Notes: a model not told the origin generated them from the letters alone. DNA of 64,000 nt from Maridesulfovibrio ferrireducens (GCF_900101105.1 NZ_FNGA01000003.1:186001-250000), one strand, 5' to 3'; positions 44,879 through 53,822 are shown, counted from the stretch's first letter. Translations and numbers: made by a program.

Positions 44879-45304
44879 ATGAGTAATGAATTTGAACCTA
44901 CTTTACTGGCATTTGTCTGCAATTGGTGCACTTACACGGCCGCTGATCTGGCGGGAACTTCAAGGATGGTGCAGCAGCCTAACCTGCGATTGGTGCGGAT
45001 GATGTGTACTGGTATGGTGGACCCCAAGTATGTCATTAAAGCCCTTTTATCCGGGGCAGATGGAGTGCTTATCAGTGGATGCCATCCCGGAGATTGCCAT
45101 TATATCAACGGCAATTACAAGGCGAGGCGCAGAATTAAGCTTTTAAATGAGATATTGCCGCAATTCGGCATTGAGAAGGAGCGGGTTAAGTTGACATGGA
45201 TCGGTGCTAGCGAAGGGAATGAATTCGCAGCAACGGTGAACAGTTTTATTAATGAAATAAGAGAGCTTGGCCCTATGGAAGCACGTTCCATGGCTGTGAT
45301 GTAA
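44879..45304 (+). CDS. MvhD-like iron-sulfur electron-transfer subunit
   Basis: A 141-aa protein of the MvhD/hydrogenase delta family, with CNWCTYTAADLAGT (about 13-26), MMCTGMVDPKYV (about 42-53) and ISGCHPGDCHY (about 66-76). These hold the [2Fe-2S]-type Cys. MvhD links an electron donor to HdrA. I chose ATG 44879 with GAGGAGG just upstream rather than a longer reading that overlaps hdrA. No hydrogenase large or small subunit is encoded in the island, so the donor is probably the FrhB/FdhB-like protein encoded next. Confidence 0.93.
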   Translation: MSNEFEPTLLAFVCNWCTYTAADLAGTSRMVQQPNLRLVRMMCTGMVDPKYVIKALLSGADGVLISGCHPGDCHYINGNYKARRRIKLLNEILPQFGIEKERVKLTWIGASEGNEFAATVNSFINEIRELGPMEARSMAVM

Positions 45305-45330
45305 CGCTACGGACCGGGAGGATATACAAC

Positions 45331-46479
45331 ATGGCTACCACAGTGAAAATTCAGGTCGAAGAAAACAATCCTGTTCTAGCGTTACAAGGTTTCCTGAAAG
45401 GGCTTTTGAACGATGAATCCCTGAGTGGAATTATGGTGCCGGTTCATTTGTTCAGTAAGGGAATTCCTATGCCTACTTTGGTAACTAATCCGGATCAATT
45501 GTCTGGTGCTGACCCTTTAGCTCCGGCATTCCCTATGAACAGTGCCAAACTCCTGTCACGTTTGACTCGTGGGCAATCTACAGAGCGGATTGCCGCGGTC
45601 ATGCGTCCCTGTGAAATTAGGGCTTTTGTCGAGTTGGTCAAGTTGAATCAGGGGAGCTTCGATAAAGTTATTATCGTGGGCGTGGATTGTATGGGGGCCT
45701 ATGACAATATGAGCTACAAAAAATTTCTGGGTGATTCAGATCCCGTAGAGGCAACGCTTAGTTTTCATGGGCAGATCGGCGATGGCAATAATTCATCTAT
45801 AAACGGGGTCGACATAGCGTCTGCTTGTCAGTCCTGTGAGCATCCTGATGCGAGAAAAGCAGATATCGTCGTCGGAATTGCCGGAGCAAAGCTGCATGAA
45901 TATATTCCAGCTATGGCTTCAAGTGCACGCGGTGAAGCTTTGCTTAGTGCTCTGGGATTGCCGGATATGGAGTCAACAAATGGCAGGGAAAAAGCTCTCG
46001 AATCGCTGATTGAGACTAGAATTGTGACTAGAGACGCGATGCTGGAGCGGACCAGCGCAGCGACGGGAAACTTGAAAGATTTGTCCGAGTACCTATCATC
46101 TTGTGTTAATTGTTATAATTGTCGTGTGGCCTGTCCAGTCTGTTACTGTAAGACGTGTGTCTTTAATACCGATGTTTTCGAACACAAGCCTTGGCAGTAT
46201 ATGGAATGGGCTAAACACAAGGGTAGTTTGAAGATGCCTACGGATACGGTTTTTTACCATCTGACACGTATGGCTCATATGAGCACGGCTTGCATAGGTT
46301 GCGGACAATGTTCCAATGCCTGTCCGAACGATATTCCGGTGATGGAATTGTTCAGAACCGTGGCAGCGCGTACTCAGGAAAGTTTTAATTACGAGCCGGG
46401 TAGAAGTCTCGATGAACCACCACCTCTGTCAGTGTTCAAGGAAGACGAGTTTCAGGAAACGGTATCGCACATAGCCTGA
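45331..46479 (+). CDS. FrhB/FdhB-type flavin and iron-sulfur protein
   Basis: A 382-aa protein resembling the beta subunits of F420-reducing hydrogenase and formate dehydrogenase. The signature RPCEIRAFVELVKLNQG starts at residue 92, followed by GVDCMGAYDN, a Cys pair (166, 169) and a dense cluster of Cys in CVNCYNCRVACPVCYCKTC (258-276). A last ferredoxin motif is CIGCGQCSNACP (321-332). The family usually carries FAD and passes electrons between a coenzyme and iron-sulfur chains. Here it probably feeds MvhD/HdrA. Which coenzyme it uses (NAD(P)H, F420-like, formate via another protein) cannot be told. Confidence 0.85.
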   Translation: MATTVKIQVEENNPVLALQGFLKGLLNDESLSGIMVPVHLFSKGIPMPTLVTNPDQLSGADPLAPAFPMNSAKLLSRLTRGQSTERIAAVMRPCEIRAFVELVKLNQGSFDKVIIVGVDCMGAYDNMSYKKFLGDSDPVEATLSFHGQIGDGNNSSINGVDIASACQSCEHPDARKADIVVGIAGAKLHEYIPAMASSARGEALLSALGLPDMESTNGREKALESLIETRIVTRDAMLERTSAATGNLKDLSEYLSSCVNCYNCRVACPVCYCKTCVFNTDVFEHKPWQYMEWAKHKGSLKMPTDTVFYHLTRMAHMSTACIGCGQCSNACPNDIPVMELFRTVAARTQESFNYEPGRSLDEPPPLSVFKEDEFQETVSHIA

Positions 46480-46503
46480 TTATTTTAGTTTTTGGAGGAC
46501 GCA

Positions 46504-49500
46504 ATGAGAAAGCAATATGGAGCGCTGGTTGTCGGAGCTGGCATAGGTGGTATCCGGGCCGCTTTGGATCTGGCTGTTACCGGTCATAAGGTTGCTCTAA
46601 TTGATAAGCGGCCTAATCATGGCGGGATTTTGAGTCAACTGGATTACCAGTTTCCTTCTGATCATTGCGGCATGTGTAAAATGTTGCCGCTTATGGCGCG
46701 AGATTCGTCCAGTCAGTATTGTCTGCGCAAGGGGCTTTTTCATGACAATATTGATATTATGCTTTCTACCGAGTTGACCGAGATTGATGGTGAGCCCGGT
46801 AAGTTTTTAGTTTCTCTCTGTCGAAAATCGACTCTGATTGACCCTACCAAATGTGTGAGTTGCGGTAAGTGTTCCGAAGTCTGTCCCGTGAAAGTTCCCA
46901 GTGAATTCGACGCGGGATTGTCAGAGCGGTCGGCCGTGTATCTGCCGGTTCCTCATGCAATTCCCAACCATTATGTTCTTGATCTCGATAACTGCCTGCG
47001 TTGCTGGAAGTGTTATGAAGCATGTCCTACCGGAGCCATAGATTTCAAATTTGATGAGCGAAAGGATTTTCATATCCTTATTGTAGATAGTGATGCTGAA
47101 GTGGCTAATTTCATGAAGGAAAAGTTGAAAGAACAGAATTTTACACTTCATTTCTCAGAAACTGGCAGTGAAGCTGTGGAGATGCTCACATCAGATAATA
47201 GAATACGTCTGGTCCTTTTAGGAACGAATCTTGAGGATATGGATGTTGGTCGCATTTTGACTCGTAGTCTGGAACTGAGAGCTGATGTGCCGGTTGTTGT
47301 TATGGCAACAGCGGGGCAGGAGGAGCAAGGTGCAGATCTCGTTATGCAGGGAGCCCGTGAATATTTGATTAAGTCTTTGGCGTCCAAAACATTCGTGCCT
47401 TGGCTGGATAAGCTTTACATGCGCATTATGTCCGACTCTACAGAGAAACTGGAAGTTGGTGCTGTTATTTTGGCCGGAGGATTTGAGTGTTACAATCCCA
47501 AGATGGATCCGGAGGGGGGGGAAGATGTCTGGAGCTATGACCATCCCGGCGTGCTTACAGCAGTTGAATTTGAACGTCTTATGAGCGGAACCGGACCGAC
47601 AGGAGGGCAATTATTAAGACCCGGAGATAATAAGCCTGTCAAAAATATTGCATGGATTCAATGTGTCGGTTCGCGTGATGTGCAGAAGGGGGCGGATTAT
47701 TGCTCAGGGATCTGCTGTATGTTTTCTATTAAAGAGTCTGTGCTTGCTAAGAAGGCCACAAACGGAGCTGTAGACGCCACTATTTTTTATATGGATATGC
47801 GAACATCGGGAAAGGATTACCAGCAATATCGTGAACGTGCAGAGAATGAAAAAGGTGTTCGTTTTGTGCGAAGCAGACCTCATTCAATTATGCCTACGGA
47901 CGATGATCAGGCTTTGAAAATTGAGTACATGGCAGAGCAGGGACATATGGTGACAGAGGTTTACGATATGGTGGTCTTAGCTGTCGGAGCTCGCCCTCCG
48001 AGCGGTATGAAGCAGTTTGCTCTGACTCTCGGTTTGGATGTTAATCAGTGGGGATTTGCTGAGACGAAGCCTTATGCTCCTGAACGTACCAGTCGTGTAG
48101 GCGTGTTTGCAGCCGGAGCTTTCGGTGAACCTAAGGATATCTCTGAATCTGTAATTCAGGCGGGAGCCGCAGCTCAGGCTGCATCCAGAATTATAAAAGT
48201 TTATAATGTGCTTGCGGGTATAGAAAGCGAACCTGAGCCTGAGTATCCAGATGTCTCCAGAGACCCGGCACGGACATTTGTAGCCGTATGCGCTTCCTGT
48301 CCTACTTTGGGGCAGTCCATTGATATGGAAGCGTTAAGCGATCGTCTTGCGAAGGTTCATTCCGTTCATAAGGTTGTCCCGATCAGTCGGGCCTGTACTG
48401 CGGAAGGCTGGGCAGAAATAGGGAAGGGTATTGATGAATTCAAACCCAATCGAGTACTTATAGGTGCCTGTATGCCTTACGCCTATATCCCTCGGCTCAA
48501 AGAGCTGGGAAAGACTATCGGACTGAATCCGGCTCTTATGGATGTGGTTGATATCTACACTCCCACTTTCAGACCGCAAATAGAAGGCAAGTCCGAAAAG
48601 GAAATTTACGTTTCGCTTTCCATGGCTGTGGCCGGATTGCAAGGAGTTGATCCCGTATCTGCGCCTGTAATGGTCGATATTACTCGATCTGCTTTGGTCG
48701 TGGGTGGAGGACTGGCCGGAATGACCGCAGCTATGTCTATAGCCGACTATGGATATGGAGTCTGTCTGGTGGAATCCGAGGAGGAACTTGGGGGCCTGGC
48801 TATGCGTCTGCATACTCAGCTTGACGGCTCAGATCCTCGTAAATTTATGGAGGAACTCATAGGGCAGGTGCAACGACACCCTAATATTAAAGTTCTCACG
48901 GATTCCAGAGTCGTCCTTTCAAGAGGAAGCGCAGGGCACTTCCGGTCCGCTATAGCCAGTCCTCAAGGAGTTTTTCCTCTTGAGCACGGTGTGTCCATTC
49001 TCGCTACGGGCGGGCATGAGGCAAAGGTCTATGAGAGCGGACTTTGTGTGCACAAGTCGGTGATGACCCACCTGACCTTTGAGGAACGGCTTGCTACCGG
49101 TGTTATTGATGCCGGTGCGTTGTCCGGGGTTGCTATGATTCAGTGTTGGAGATCGCAGGGTGAAGACCGCAAATATTGCAGCCGGGTTTGTTGTCCGGAA
49201 ATGCTTAAGAACGTGCTGACTCTCAAGGAACGTAACCCTAATTTGCCTATTTACGTTTTCTATCGGGATATTATGGCTCAGGGATTTTTGGAAACTTATT
49301 ACACTCGCGCCCGCAAAGCCGGGGCTATTTTCATTCGTTACGAGCCTGACAATAAGCCAACAGTTGCGTTTGAGGATGGCAAGCCAGTGATTACTTTCTT
49401 CGATCATATTCTTCGCAGCAAGGTCCAGATTCATACTGATCTTCTTTCATTGTCCAGTGGGTTGGAACCTAATGATGTTGAAGATCTTCTGGAAGTTTTC

Positions 49501-49935
49501 GATGTGGGGGTAAATGAAAACGGATTTTATAAAGAAGCCGACTTCAAGTGGCGGCCCGTGGATTTCCTTAAGCAGGGTATTTATATGTGCGGGATTGCCC
49601 ATTCGCCTCGGCGTATGGGGGGAACGGTGGCTTCGGCAAAGGCTGCAGCGCAAAGGGCATTACGTATTCTAAATGCTGAGAAGATACCCAAGGAAACAGT
49701 GGTGGCCTTTGTCCGTCATTCCTTGTGTTCCCTTTGTCAGGCATGCGTGGCCGCTTGTCCTTATGGCGCCCGTGTTGTGGATATGGAGGCTGGGAAAATT
49801 TTAGTGGACGATATGCTTTGTCAGGGGTGCGGGGCGTGTGCGGCTGTCTGCCCTAATAGTGCGACCGTACTAAAAGGATTCCACGACGGGCCGATGATGT
49901 CCGTCATTGATGCGGCTTTGGAAGAACCGGCATAG
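46504..49935 (+). CDS. hdrA: double HdrA fusion with inserted receiver domain
   Basis: A 1143-aa protein made of two HdrA modules. Module 1 has an FAD motif (GAGIGG 11-16), a Cys insert (CGMC 55-58) and two ferredoxin clusters (117-127, 164-174). A CheY-like receiver (about 189-309) is then inserted between TGAIDFK and LEVGAVILAGGFE, where HdrA normally continues directly. The receiver keeps Asp195/Asp197 and Lys290 but has Gly240 in place of the phospho-acceptor. Module 2 has an HdrA-N-like region (about 592-690), a second FAD motif (GGGLAG 734-739) and C-terminal clusters (1075-1085, 1106-1116). ATG 46504 follows GGAGG at 46494; an in-frame TTG at 46492 is unlikely. It is the largest gene of the operon. 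Confidence 0.92.
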   Translation: MRKQYGALVVGAGIGGIRAALDLAVTGHKVALIDKRPNHGGILSQLDYQFPSDHCGMCKMLPLMARDSSSQYCLRKGLFHDNIDIMLSTELTEIDGEPGKFLVSLCRKSTLIDPTKCVSCGKCSEVCPVKVPSEFDAGLSERSAVYLPVPHAIPNHYVLDLDNCLRCWKCYEACPTGAIDFKFDERKDFHILIVDSDAEVANFMKEKLKEQNFTLHFSETGSEAVEMLTSDNRIRLVLLGTNLEDMDVGRILTRSLELRADVPVVVMATAGQEEQGADLVMQGAREYLIKSLASKTFVPWLDKLYMRIMSDSTEKLEVGAVILAGGFECYNPKMDPEGGEDVWSYDHPGVLTAVEFERLMSGTGPTGGQLLRPGDNKPVKNIAWIQCVGSRDVQKGADYCSGICCMFSIKESVLAKKATNGAVDATIFYMDMRTSGKDYQQYRERAENEKGVRFVRSRPHSIMPTDDDQALKIEYMAEQGHMVTEVYDMVVLAVGARPPSGMKQFALTLGLDVNQWGFAETKPYAPERTSRVGVFAAGAFGEPKDISESVIQAGAAAQAASRIIKVYNVLAGIESEPEPEYPDVSRDPARTFVAVCASCPTLGQSIDMEALSDRLAKVHSVHKVVPISRACTAEGWAEIGKGIDEFKPNRVLIGACMPYAYIPRLKELGKTIGLNPALMDVVDIYTPTFRPQIEGKSEKEIYVSLSMAVAGLQGVDPVSAPVMVDITRSALVVGGGLAGMTAAMSIADYGYGVCLVESEEELGGLAMRLHTQLDGSDPRKFMEELIGQVQRHPNIKVLTDSRVVLSRGSAGHFRSAIASPQGVFPLEHGVSILATGGHEAKVYESGLCVHKSVMTHLTFEERLATGVIDAGALSGVAMIQCWRSQGEDRKYCSRVCCPEMLKNVLTLKERNPNLPIYVFYRDIMAQGFLETYYTRARKAGAIFIRYEPDNKPTVAFEDGKPVITFFDHILRSKVQIHTDLLSLSSGLEPNDVEDLLEVFDVGVNENGFYKEADFKWRPVDFLKQGIYMCGIAHSPRRMGGTVASAKAAAQRALRILNAEKIPKETVVAFVRHSLCSLCQACVAACPYGARVVDMEAGKILVDDMLCQGCGACAAVCPNSATVLKGFHDGPMMSVIDAALEEPA
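47068..47430 (+). other. pseudo-receiver domain inside the double HdrA
   Basis: Codons 189-309. The order of features is that of CheY: HILIVDSDAEV (beta-1, acidic pocket), LVLLGTNLEDMDVGRIL (beta-3, with Gly240 where Asp is expected), PVVVMATAG (beta-4, Thr269) and GAREYLIKSL (beta-5, Lys290). Loss of the Asp implies phosphorylation-independent function, for example docking or sensing. The frame runs unbroken through the insertion. Confidence 0.85.
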
Positions 49936-49970
49936 AGCCGGATAAACGGATATCTCAAGGATGGTGAACC

Positions 49971-50540
49971 ATGAGTGGTGCAATCAGAGAGACATGGAGT
50001 CCTGCTACAGATGAATATCAGTCGACGCTAATCGAGCTGAAAGACATGGTGGCGGCGTGTATGCAGTGCGGAACTTGTACAGCGTCATGTCCCAACGGGT
50101 TTGCCATGGATGTAACCCCGCGCCGCATGTGGCGGATGATTCAGTTCGGCATGGTGGACCAAATTCTTGAGAGCCGGGCGTTCTGGTATTGTTCATCCTG
50201 TTATATGTGCACTCTTAGGTGTCCACGTGGACTTAAGCTTACTTCAGCGATGGGCGCGCTTAAGCGTCTTTCTATGCTGGATGGGAACAGAATAGCCAAG
50301 AAGAACGGCGCTTTTTACGAAGCGTTTATGGACGATGTGGAATCCTGTGGCCGGGCACAGGAACTCAGTCTTATGAATAGATTTTTCCTTAAGCGCAAGG
50401 ATCCTGCATTGCCGATGTCCTTCATTCCGTTAGGAGTAAAGATGCTGGGCAAGGGGAAGTTGCATATACCAAATAATGCTCAACGCGGGCGGCTCAAAGC
50501 TATGTTCGCGAAGGCTAGGGAAATGGAGATTTCGTCATGA
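49971..50540 (+). CDS. hdrC: heterodisulfide reductase subunit C (HdrC)
   Basis: A 189-aa ferredoxin-type protein with two [4Fe-4S] motifs: CMQCGTCTASCP (30-41) and CSSCYMCTLRCP (74-85). These match HdrC, the electron relay between HdrA and HdrB. The C-terminal half is helical with no further Cys cluster. AAGGATGGTGAACC precedes the ATG. Its last codons overlap hdrB by four bases (ATGA), so HdrC and HdrB are co-translated, as is common in Hdr operons. Confidence 0.94.
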   Translation: MSGAIRETWSPATDEYQSTLIELKDMVAACMQCGTCTASCPNGFAMDVTPRRMWRMIQFGMVDQILESRAFWYCSSCYMCTLRCPRGLKLTSAMGALKRLSMLDGNRIAKKNGAFYEAFMDDVESCGRAQELSLMNRFFLKRKDPALPMSFIPLGVKMLGKGKLHIPNNAQRGRLKAMFAKAREMEISS

Positions 50541-51460
50541 GGTACGCATATTATCCGGGGTGTTCTCTTCTGGAGAGTGCGCAGGAATTTGATGTGTCTG
50601 TCAGGGCTGTAATGGAGCGTCTGGGCGTCGTACTGGAGGAAATACCAGATTGGACGTGTTGCGGGGCGAGTGCGGCTGAGCCCGTCAGTAAACTTATGAA
50701 TTATGCCCTGCCGGCTCGAAATCTTGCCATCGTGGAAAAAGAAATGGGAGGCATAGATGTGCTTGCGCCATGCAGTGCCTGTTATCTTAATCTGCTTAAG
50801 GTAAACAAAGAAGTTATAGGGAATAGAGGACTTCATGGCGAAGTGAATGAAGTGCTTTCCGCATCTGATCAGAGATATTTCGGCAATGTGAAAGTCCTCC
50901 ATCTGCTTGATGTCCTTCTGAATGATGTGGGTGCCAAGTTAGTAAAAGAGAAGGTTACTGACGGACTGAAAGGGATGAAAGTTGCTCCGTATTACGGGTG
51001 TCAGATTCTCAGGCCTTATGCCGTCTTTGACGATCCGGGCAAGCCGACGTCAATGGAACCTGTTTTGAAAGCTTTGGGTGCAAACGTATATGAGTGGGAT
51101 TACGGCAATCGGTGTTGCGGTGCTTCTCTTATGGTCGGACATCGTGATGTGGCAATTCAATCCGTGGCGGAAATTTTAAACGGAGCCAGTGATGCTGATG
51201 CCATAGTTACCGTTTGTCCTCTCTGCCAGATGAATCTTGAGGCATATCAGGCTCAGGCCGTTAAGGCCGGAGGAGCGCGTGTTCCGGTTTTATATTTATC
51301 GCAGCTTATGGGGCTGGCTTTTGGTTTTGGAGAGGATGTAATGCAATTGAAGAAAAATCTGACCATGACGGCTGGGGTCAGGGATATGATTAATAACAAG
51401 GTCTGGAGGCAACTGCGCCAGACGGAAAGTGGCGAAGAGTTGACAGGTGTTGAACCGTAA
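50537..51460 (+). CDS. hdrB: heterodisulfide reductase subunit B (HdrB)
   Basis: A 307-aa protein with two CCG domains. The first has Cys9, CCGA (41-44) and CSAC (79-82). The second has YYGCQILRP, NRCCGASLMVGH and CPLCQMNLE. In HdrB these bind the non-cubane [4Fe-4S] clusters that reduce disulfides. CoM-S-S-CoB does not exist in sulfate reducers, so the substrate is another disulfide or a protein such as DsrC (inference). The start overlaps hdrC by four bases. Confidence 0.93.
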   Translation: MRYAYYPGCSLLESAQEFDVSVRAVMERLGVVLEEIPDWTCCGASAAEPVSKLMNYALPARNLAIVEKEMGGIDVLAPCSACYLNLLKVNKEVIGNRGLHGEVNEVLSASDQRYFGNVKVLHLLDVLLNDVGAKLVKEKVTDGLKGMKVAPYYGCQILRPYAVFDDPGKPTSMEPVLKALGANVYEWDYGNRCCGASLMVGHRDVAIQSVAEILNGASDADAIVTVCPLCQMNLEAYQAQAVKAGGARVPVLYLSQLMGLAFGFGEDVMQLKKNLTMTAGVRDMINNKVWRQLRQTESGEELTGVEP

Positions 51461-51481
51461 ACCCTAACAAGGGAGCAGATT

Positions 51482-52387
51482 ATGTTTAAGGACATCATTG
51501 TGGGTATTACTCCTACCGGAATTGATGATTTTGCTGTCAAGGCGGCTGCAGAGTTTGCCAGGAAGTTCGAAGCAAATCTATATCTGGTGCATGTCGCAGG
51601 TATGGCTCAAGGATGGGGTTCGGTTGAACGTCTTGAGCCTTCGGGTGAAACAGCTAAGCTCAAGGATCAGATTGACGGGATGTACGGCGAGGTGCTGAGA
51701 GATATTCCAAATTCTCAGATAATGGTCGTGCCGGGTATTCCTCATAACGAGCTTCTCCGTCTGGCGCGGAAGAAGAATGCAGATCTTGTCGTTATGGGGC
51801 CGCATACCAAGGAATATGAAGAAAAGCGTTCTAAGATGTGGGGCATGGCAGGCAGTACTCTTGAGCGGGTGAGTCAGAAGGCCCGTTGTCCTGTTATGGT
51901 TGTACATAAGGACGTGGTTTGCAAGGAGCCGTTGTTCGAAAACATTCTTATAGCCACTGATTTCTCGGATCAGGCTGAGTGTGCCGTGAGCTATGGAGCG
52001 CAGATGGCTCGACAGTATAAGGCTCGGTTGACGGTGATGCATGTAGCCGATTTAGAGGCAGAAAAGGATAAGCTCACGGCTCGTCTTGAAAGTGAGTACG
52101 GCCCTCGCTTGAGTGGCTTGGAAAACTGTTCGTATGAAGTGTGTACCGGTCAACCACCTATGGAGATTTTGAAGACGTCGCAAAATCTCCATGCGGATCT
52201 GGTTATAATGGCTCATCACTCCAAGGAGCAAGATCCTGAAAAGGCATTCATGGGATCTACTGTGGTACAGGTGGCGCTTAATGCGCCCAGCCCCACAATG
52301 AGCGTCAACCGCTACTTCGATTTGCGTTGCGGTTTGATGTACGATCAGACTGGAAATGTAATGGAAGCTGATTCCGCCAAGGTGTAG
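51482..52387 (+). CDS. tandem universal stress protein
   Basis: A 301-aa protein made of two UspA domains (about 1-145 and 150-295). Domain 1 starts MFKDIIVGITPTGIDDFAV and has the segment ADLVVMGPHTKEYEEKR. Domain 2 starts LFENILIATDFSDQAECAV and has ADLVIMAHHSKEQ plus AFMGSTVVQVALNAP. The usual ATP-binding G2xG9xGS/T motif is only partly kept (MAGSTLERV, GSTVVQVA). It sits in the middle of the Hdr operon, with GGGAG at 51471 before the ATG. It may stabilise the complex or signal redox/energy stress. Confidence 0.88.
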   Translation: MFKDIIVGITPTGIDDFAVKAAAEFARKFEANLYLVHVAGMAQGWGSVERLEPSGETAKLKDQIDGMYGEVLRDIPNSQIMVVPGIPHNELLRLARKKNADLVVMGPHTKEYEEKRSKMWGMAGSTLERVSQKARCPVMVVHKDVVCKEPLFENILIATDFSDQAECAVSYGAQMARQYKARLTVMHVADLEAEKDKLTARLESEYGPRLSGLENCSYEVCTGQPPMEILKTSQNLHADLVIMAHHSKEQDPEKAFMGSTVVQVALNAPSPTMSVNRYFDLRCGLMYDQTGNVMEADSAKV

Positions 52388-52432
52388 TTGGTCTCGTGTC
52401 AGGCGAAGTGACTGCTGCGAAAGAGAATGTAA

Positions 52433-52465
52433 CTCTTCGGGGGTGGGATTTATGCCCCCGAAGAG
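52433..52465 (+). other. operon-internal hairpin between usp and hdrD-like genes
   Basis: CTCTTCGGGGG (52433-52443) pairs perfectly with CCCCCGAAGAG (52455-52465) around an 11-nt loop. No T run follows, so mRNA processing or differential stability is more likely than termination. Confidence 0.65.
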
Positions 52466-52502
52466 AATAAATGGTGAAGTACCTCACCATAAGGAGCTGA
52501 TC

Positions 52503-53822
52503 ATGGACATGGTTATGCCGAAACCGATGGATGACGAAATTCGGGAGTTTTTGGATAAGTTCGATTTTAGTTCCTGTATGGTCTGCGGTACTTGTTCCAA
52601 CGGGTGTCCCATAACCGACACTCCCGGTATGGAGGGGTGGGATACTCGCAAGGTTATGCGTATGCTGGCTTACGGCATGGTAGATGAAGTTGTGGATTCT
52701 AATTTTCCTTGGTTGTGCACCGGGTGCGGACGGTGTGCGTATTCTTGTCCTATGGGGATAGATATACCTGCTGTAATGGGACATATGAAAAGCTTGCGTG
52801 ATCGTGACAAAGTGCCGGGTACTTTGCAGCAGGGGATGGTCAATAATGTGGAGACAGGAAATAATCTCGCCATAAAAAAGGATGATTATTTACTAGGTAT
52901 GGCCGAGCTAGGGGAAGAACTGGACGAAGAGTTTCCGGGATTTTATGTTCCAGTTGATAAACAGAATGCGAATATCCTTTTTTTCCCGAATTCAAAGGAA
53001 GTCTATGGTGACTTTGAGGATCAGTTTTGGTGGTGGAAAATATTCTATGCTGCCAGAGAAAACTGGACCGTACCTTCTGAAGGGTGGGAAGCTGTGGACT
53101 GGGCTCTTTTTACGGGTAATTATGAGGCGAATAAGACGTTGGCCAAACGCAAGATAGATTTCATGAAAAAGCATAATATTAGTAGAATGATTATGCCGGA
53201 TTGCGGGGGAGGTTCATACGGTTGCCGGAAGGGTATGGATAAATGTGTTATGGAAGATCCTAATAACGAGGTGGGTTTCACTTATCTTTATGATTATTTG
53301 ATCCAGTTAATCAGAGAGGGCCGTATCAAGCTGGATAAATCAGTTCATGCGGGCAAGCGGTTTACTTGGCATGACTCCTGTAAGCATGGTCGTGAACTTG
53401 AACGTCATTTTGGTAAGGGGTATTTTGAAGAGCCGCGGTGGATTATTAACCAGTGTGTTGATGATTTTATGGATATGACTCCGAATAGGGGGCTTAATTA
53501 TTGCTGTGGCGGGGGCGGTGGCATGTGGCCTATGCCTTATGAAGATGAGTCAGCTTGGCACGCTAGATATAAGTATGATCAGATCAAGCGTAGCGGGGCG
53601 GATGTCGTGGTCGTCGCTTGCTCCAATTGTCGTGACCAGATAATGAGGCGTATTCCTAAATACTATACAGAATACAAATATGAAGTGAAATATATATGGC
53701 AGTTGATTGCCGAAAGTTTGGTGCTGGAAGAGTGGGATGCTGACATGATAGCAAAGGGGCAGGCCGAAGCTAAAGCGCAGTGGGAGAAACTCGGAATAGA
53801 TCTTACGGATGTAGAGTATTGA
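52503..53822 (+). CDS. HdrD-like (HdrC-HdrB type) iron-sulfur oxidoreductase
   Basis: A 439-aa protein combining two ferredoxin motifs (CMVCGTCSNGCP about 22-33, CTGCGRCAYSCP about 70-81) with a C-terminal CCG region. Only the last CCG domain looks complete (YCCGGGGGMWPMP, CSNCRDQIMRR). The first is degenerate, with PDCGGGSYGCRKGMDKC instead of a CCG motif. This resembles HdrD/GlpC-type proteins and may be a second disulfide-reducing or electron-exit module. I chose ATG 52503 with AAGGAG at 52491; a 20-residue longer reading begins inside the upstream hairpin. It is the last gene of the operon. Confidence 0.87.
   Translation: MDMVMPKPMDDEIREFLDKFDFSSCMVCGTCSNGCPITDTPGMEGWDTRKVMRMLAYGMVDEVVDSNFPWLCTGCGRCAYSCPMGIDIPAVMGHMKSLRDRDKVPGTLQQGMVNNVETGNNLAIKKDDYLLGMAELGEELDEEFPGFYVPVDKQNANILFFPNSKEVYGDFEDQFWWWKIFYAARENWTVPSEGWEAVDWALFTGNYEANKTLAKRKIDFMKKHNISRMIMPDCGGGSYGCRKGMDKCVMEDPNNEVGFTYLYDYLIQLIREGRIKLDKSVHAGKRFTWHDSCKHGRELERHFGKGYFEEPRWIINQCVDDFMDMTPNRGLNYCCGGGGGMWPMPYEDESAWHARYKYDQIKRSGADVVVVACSNCRDQIMRRIPKYYTEYKYEVKYIWQLIAESLVLEEWDADMIAKGQAEAKAQWEKLGIDLTDVEY

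Noticed and set aside
46492-46503. Upstream TTG start for the double HdrA
   Set aside because: It would place the start before its own GGAGG box; ATG 46504 has proper spacing.
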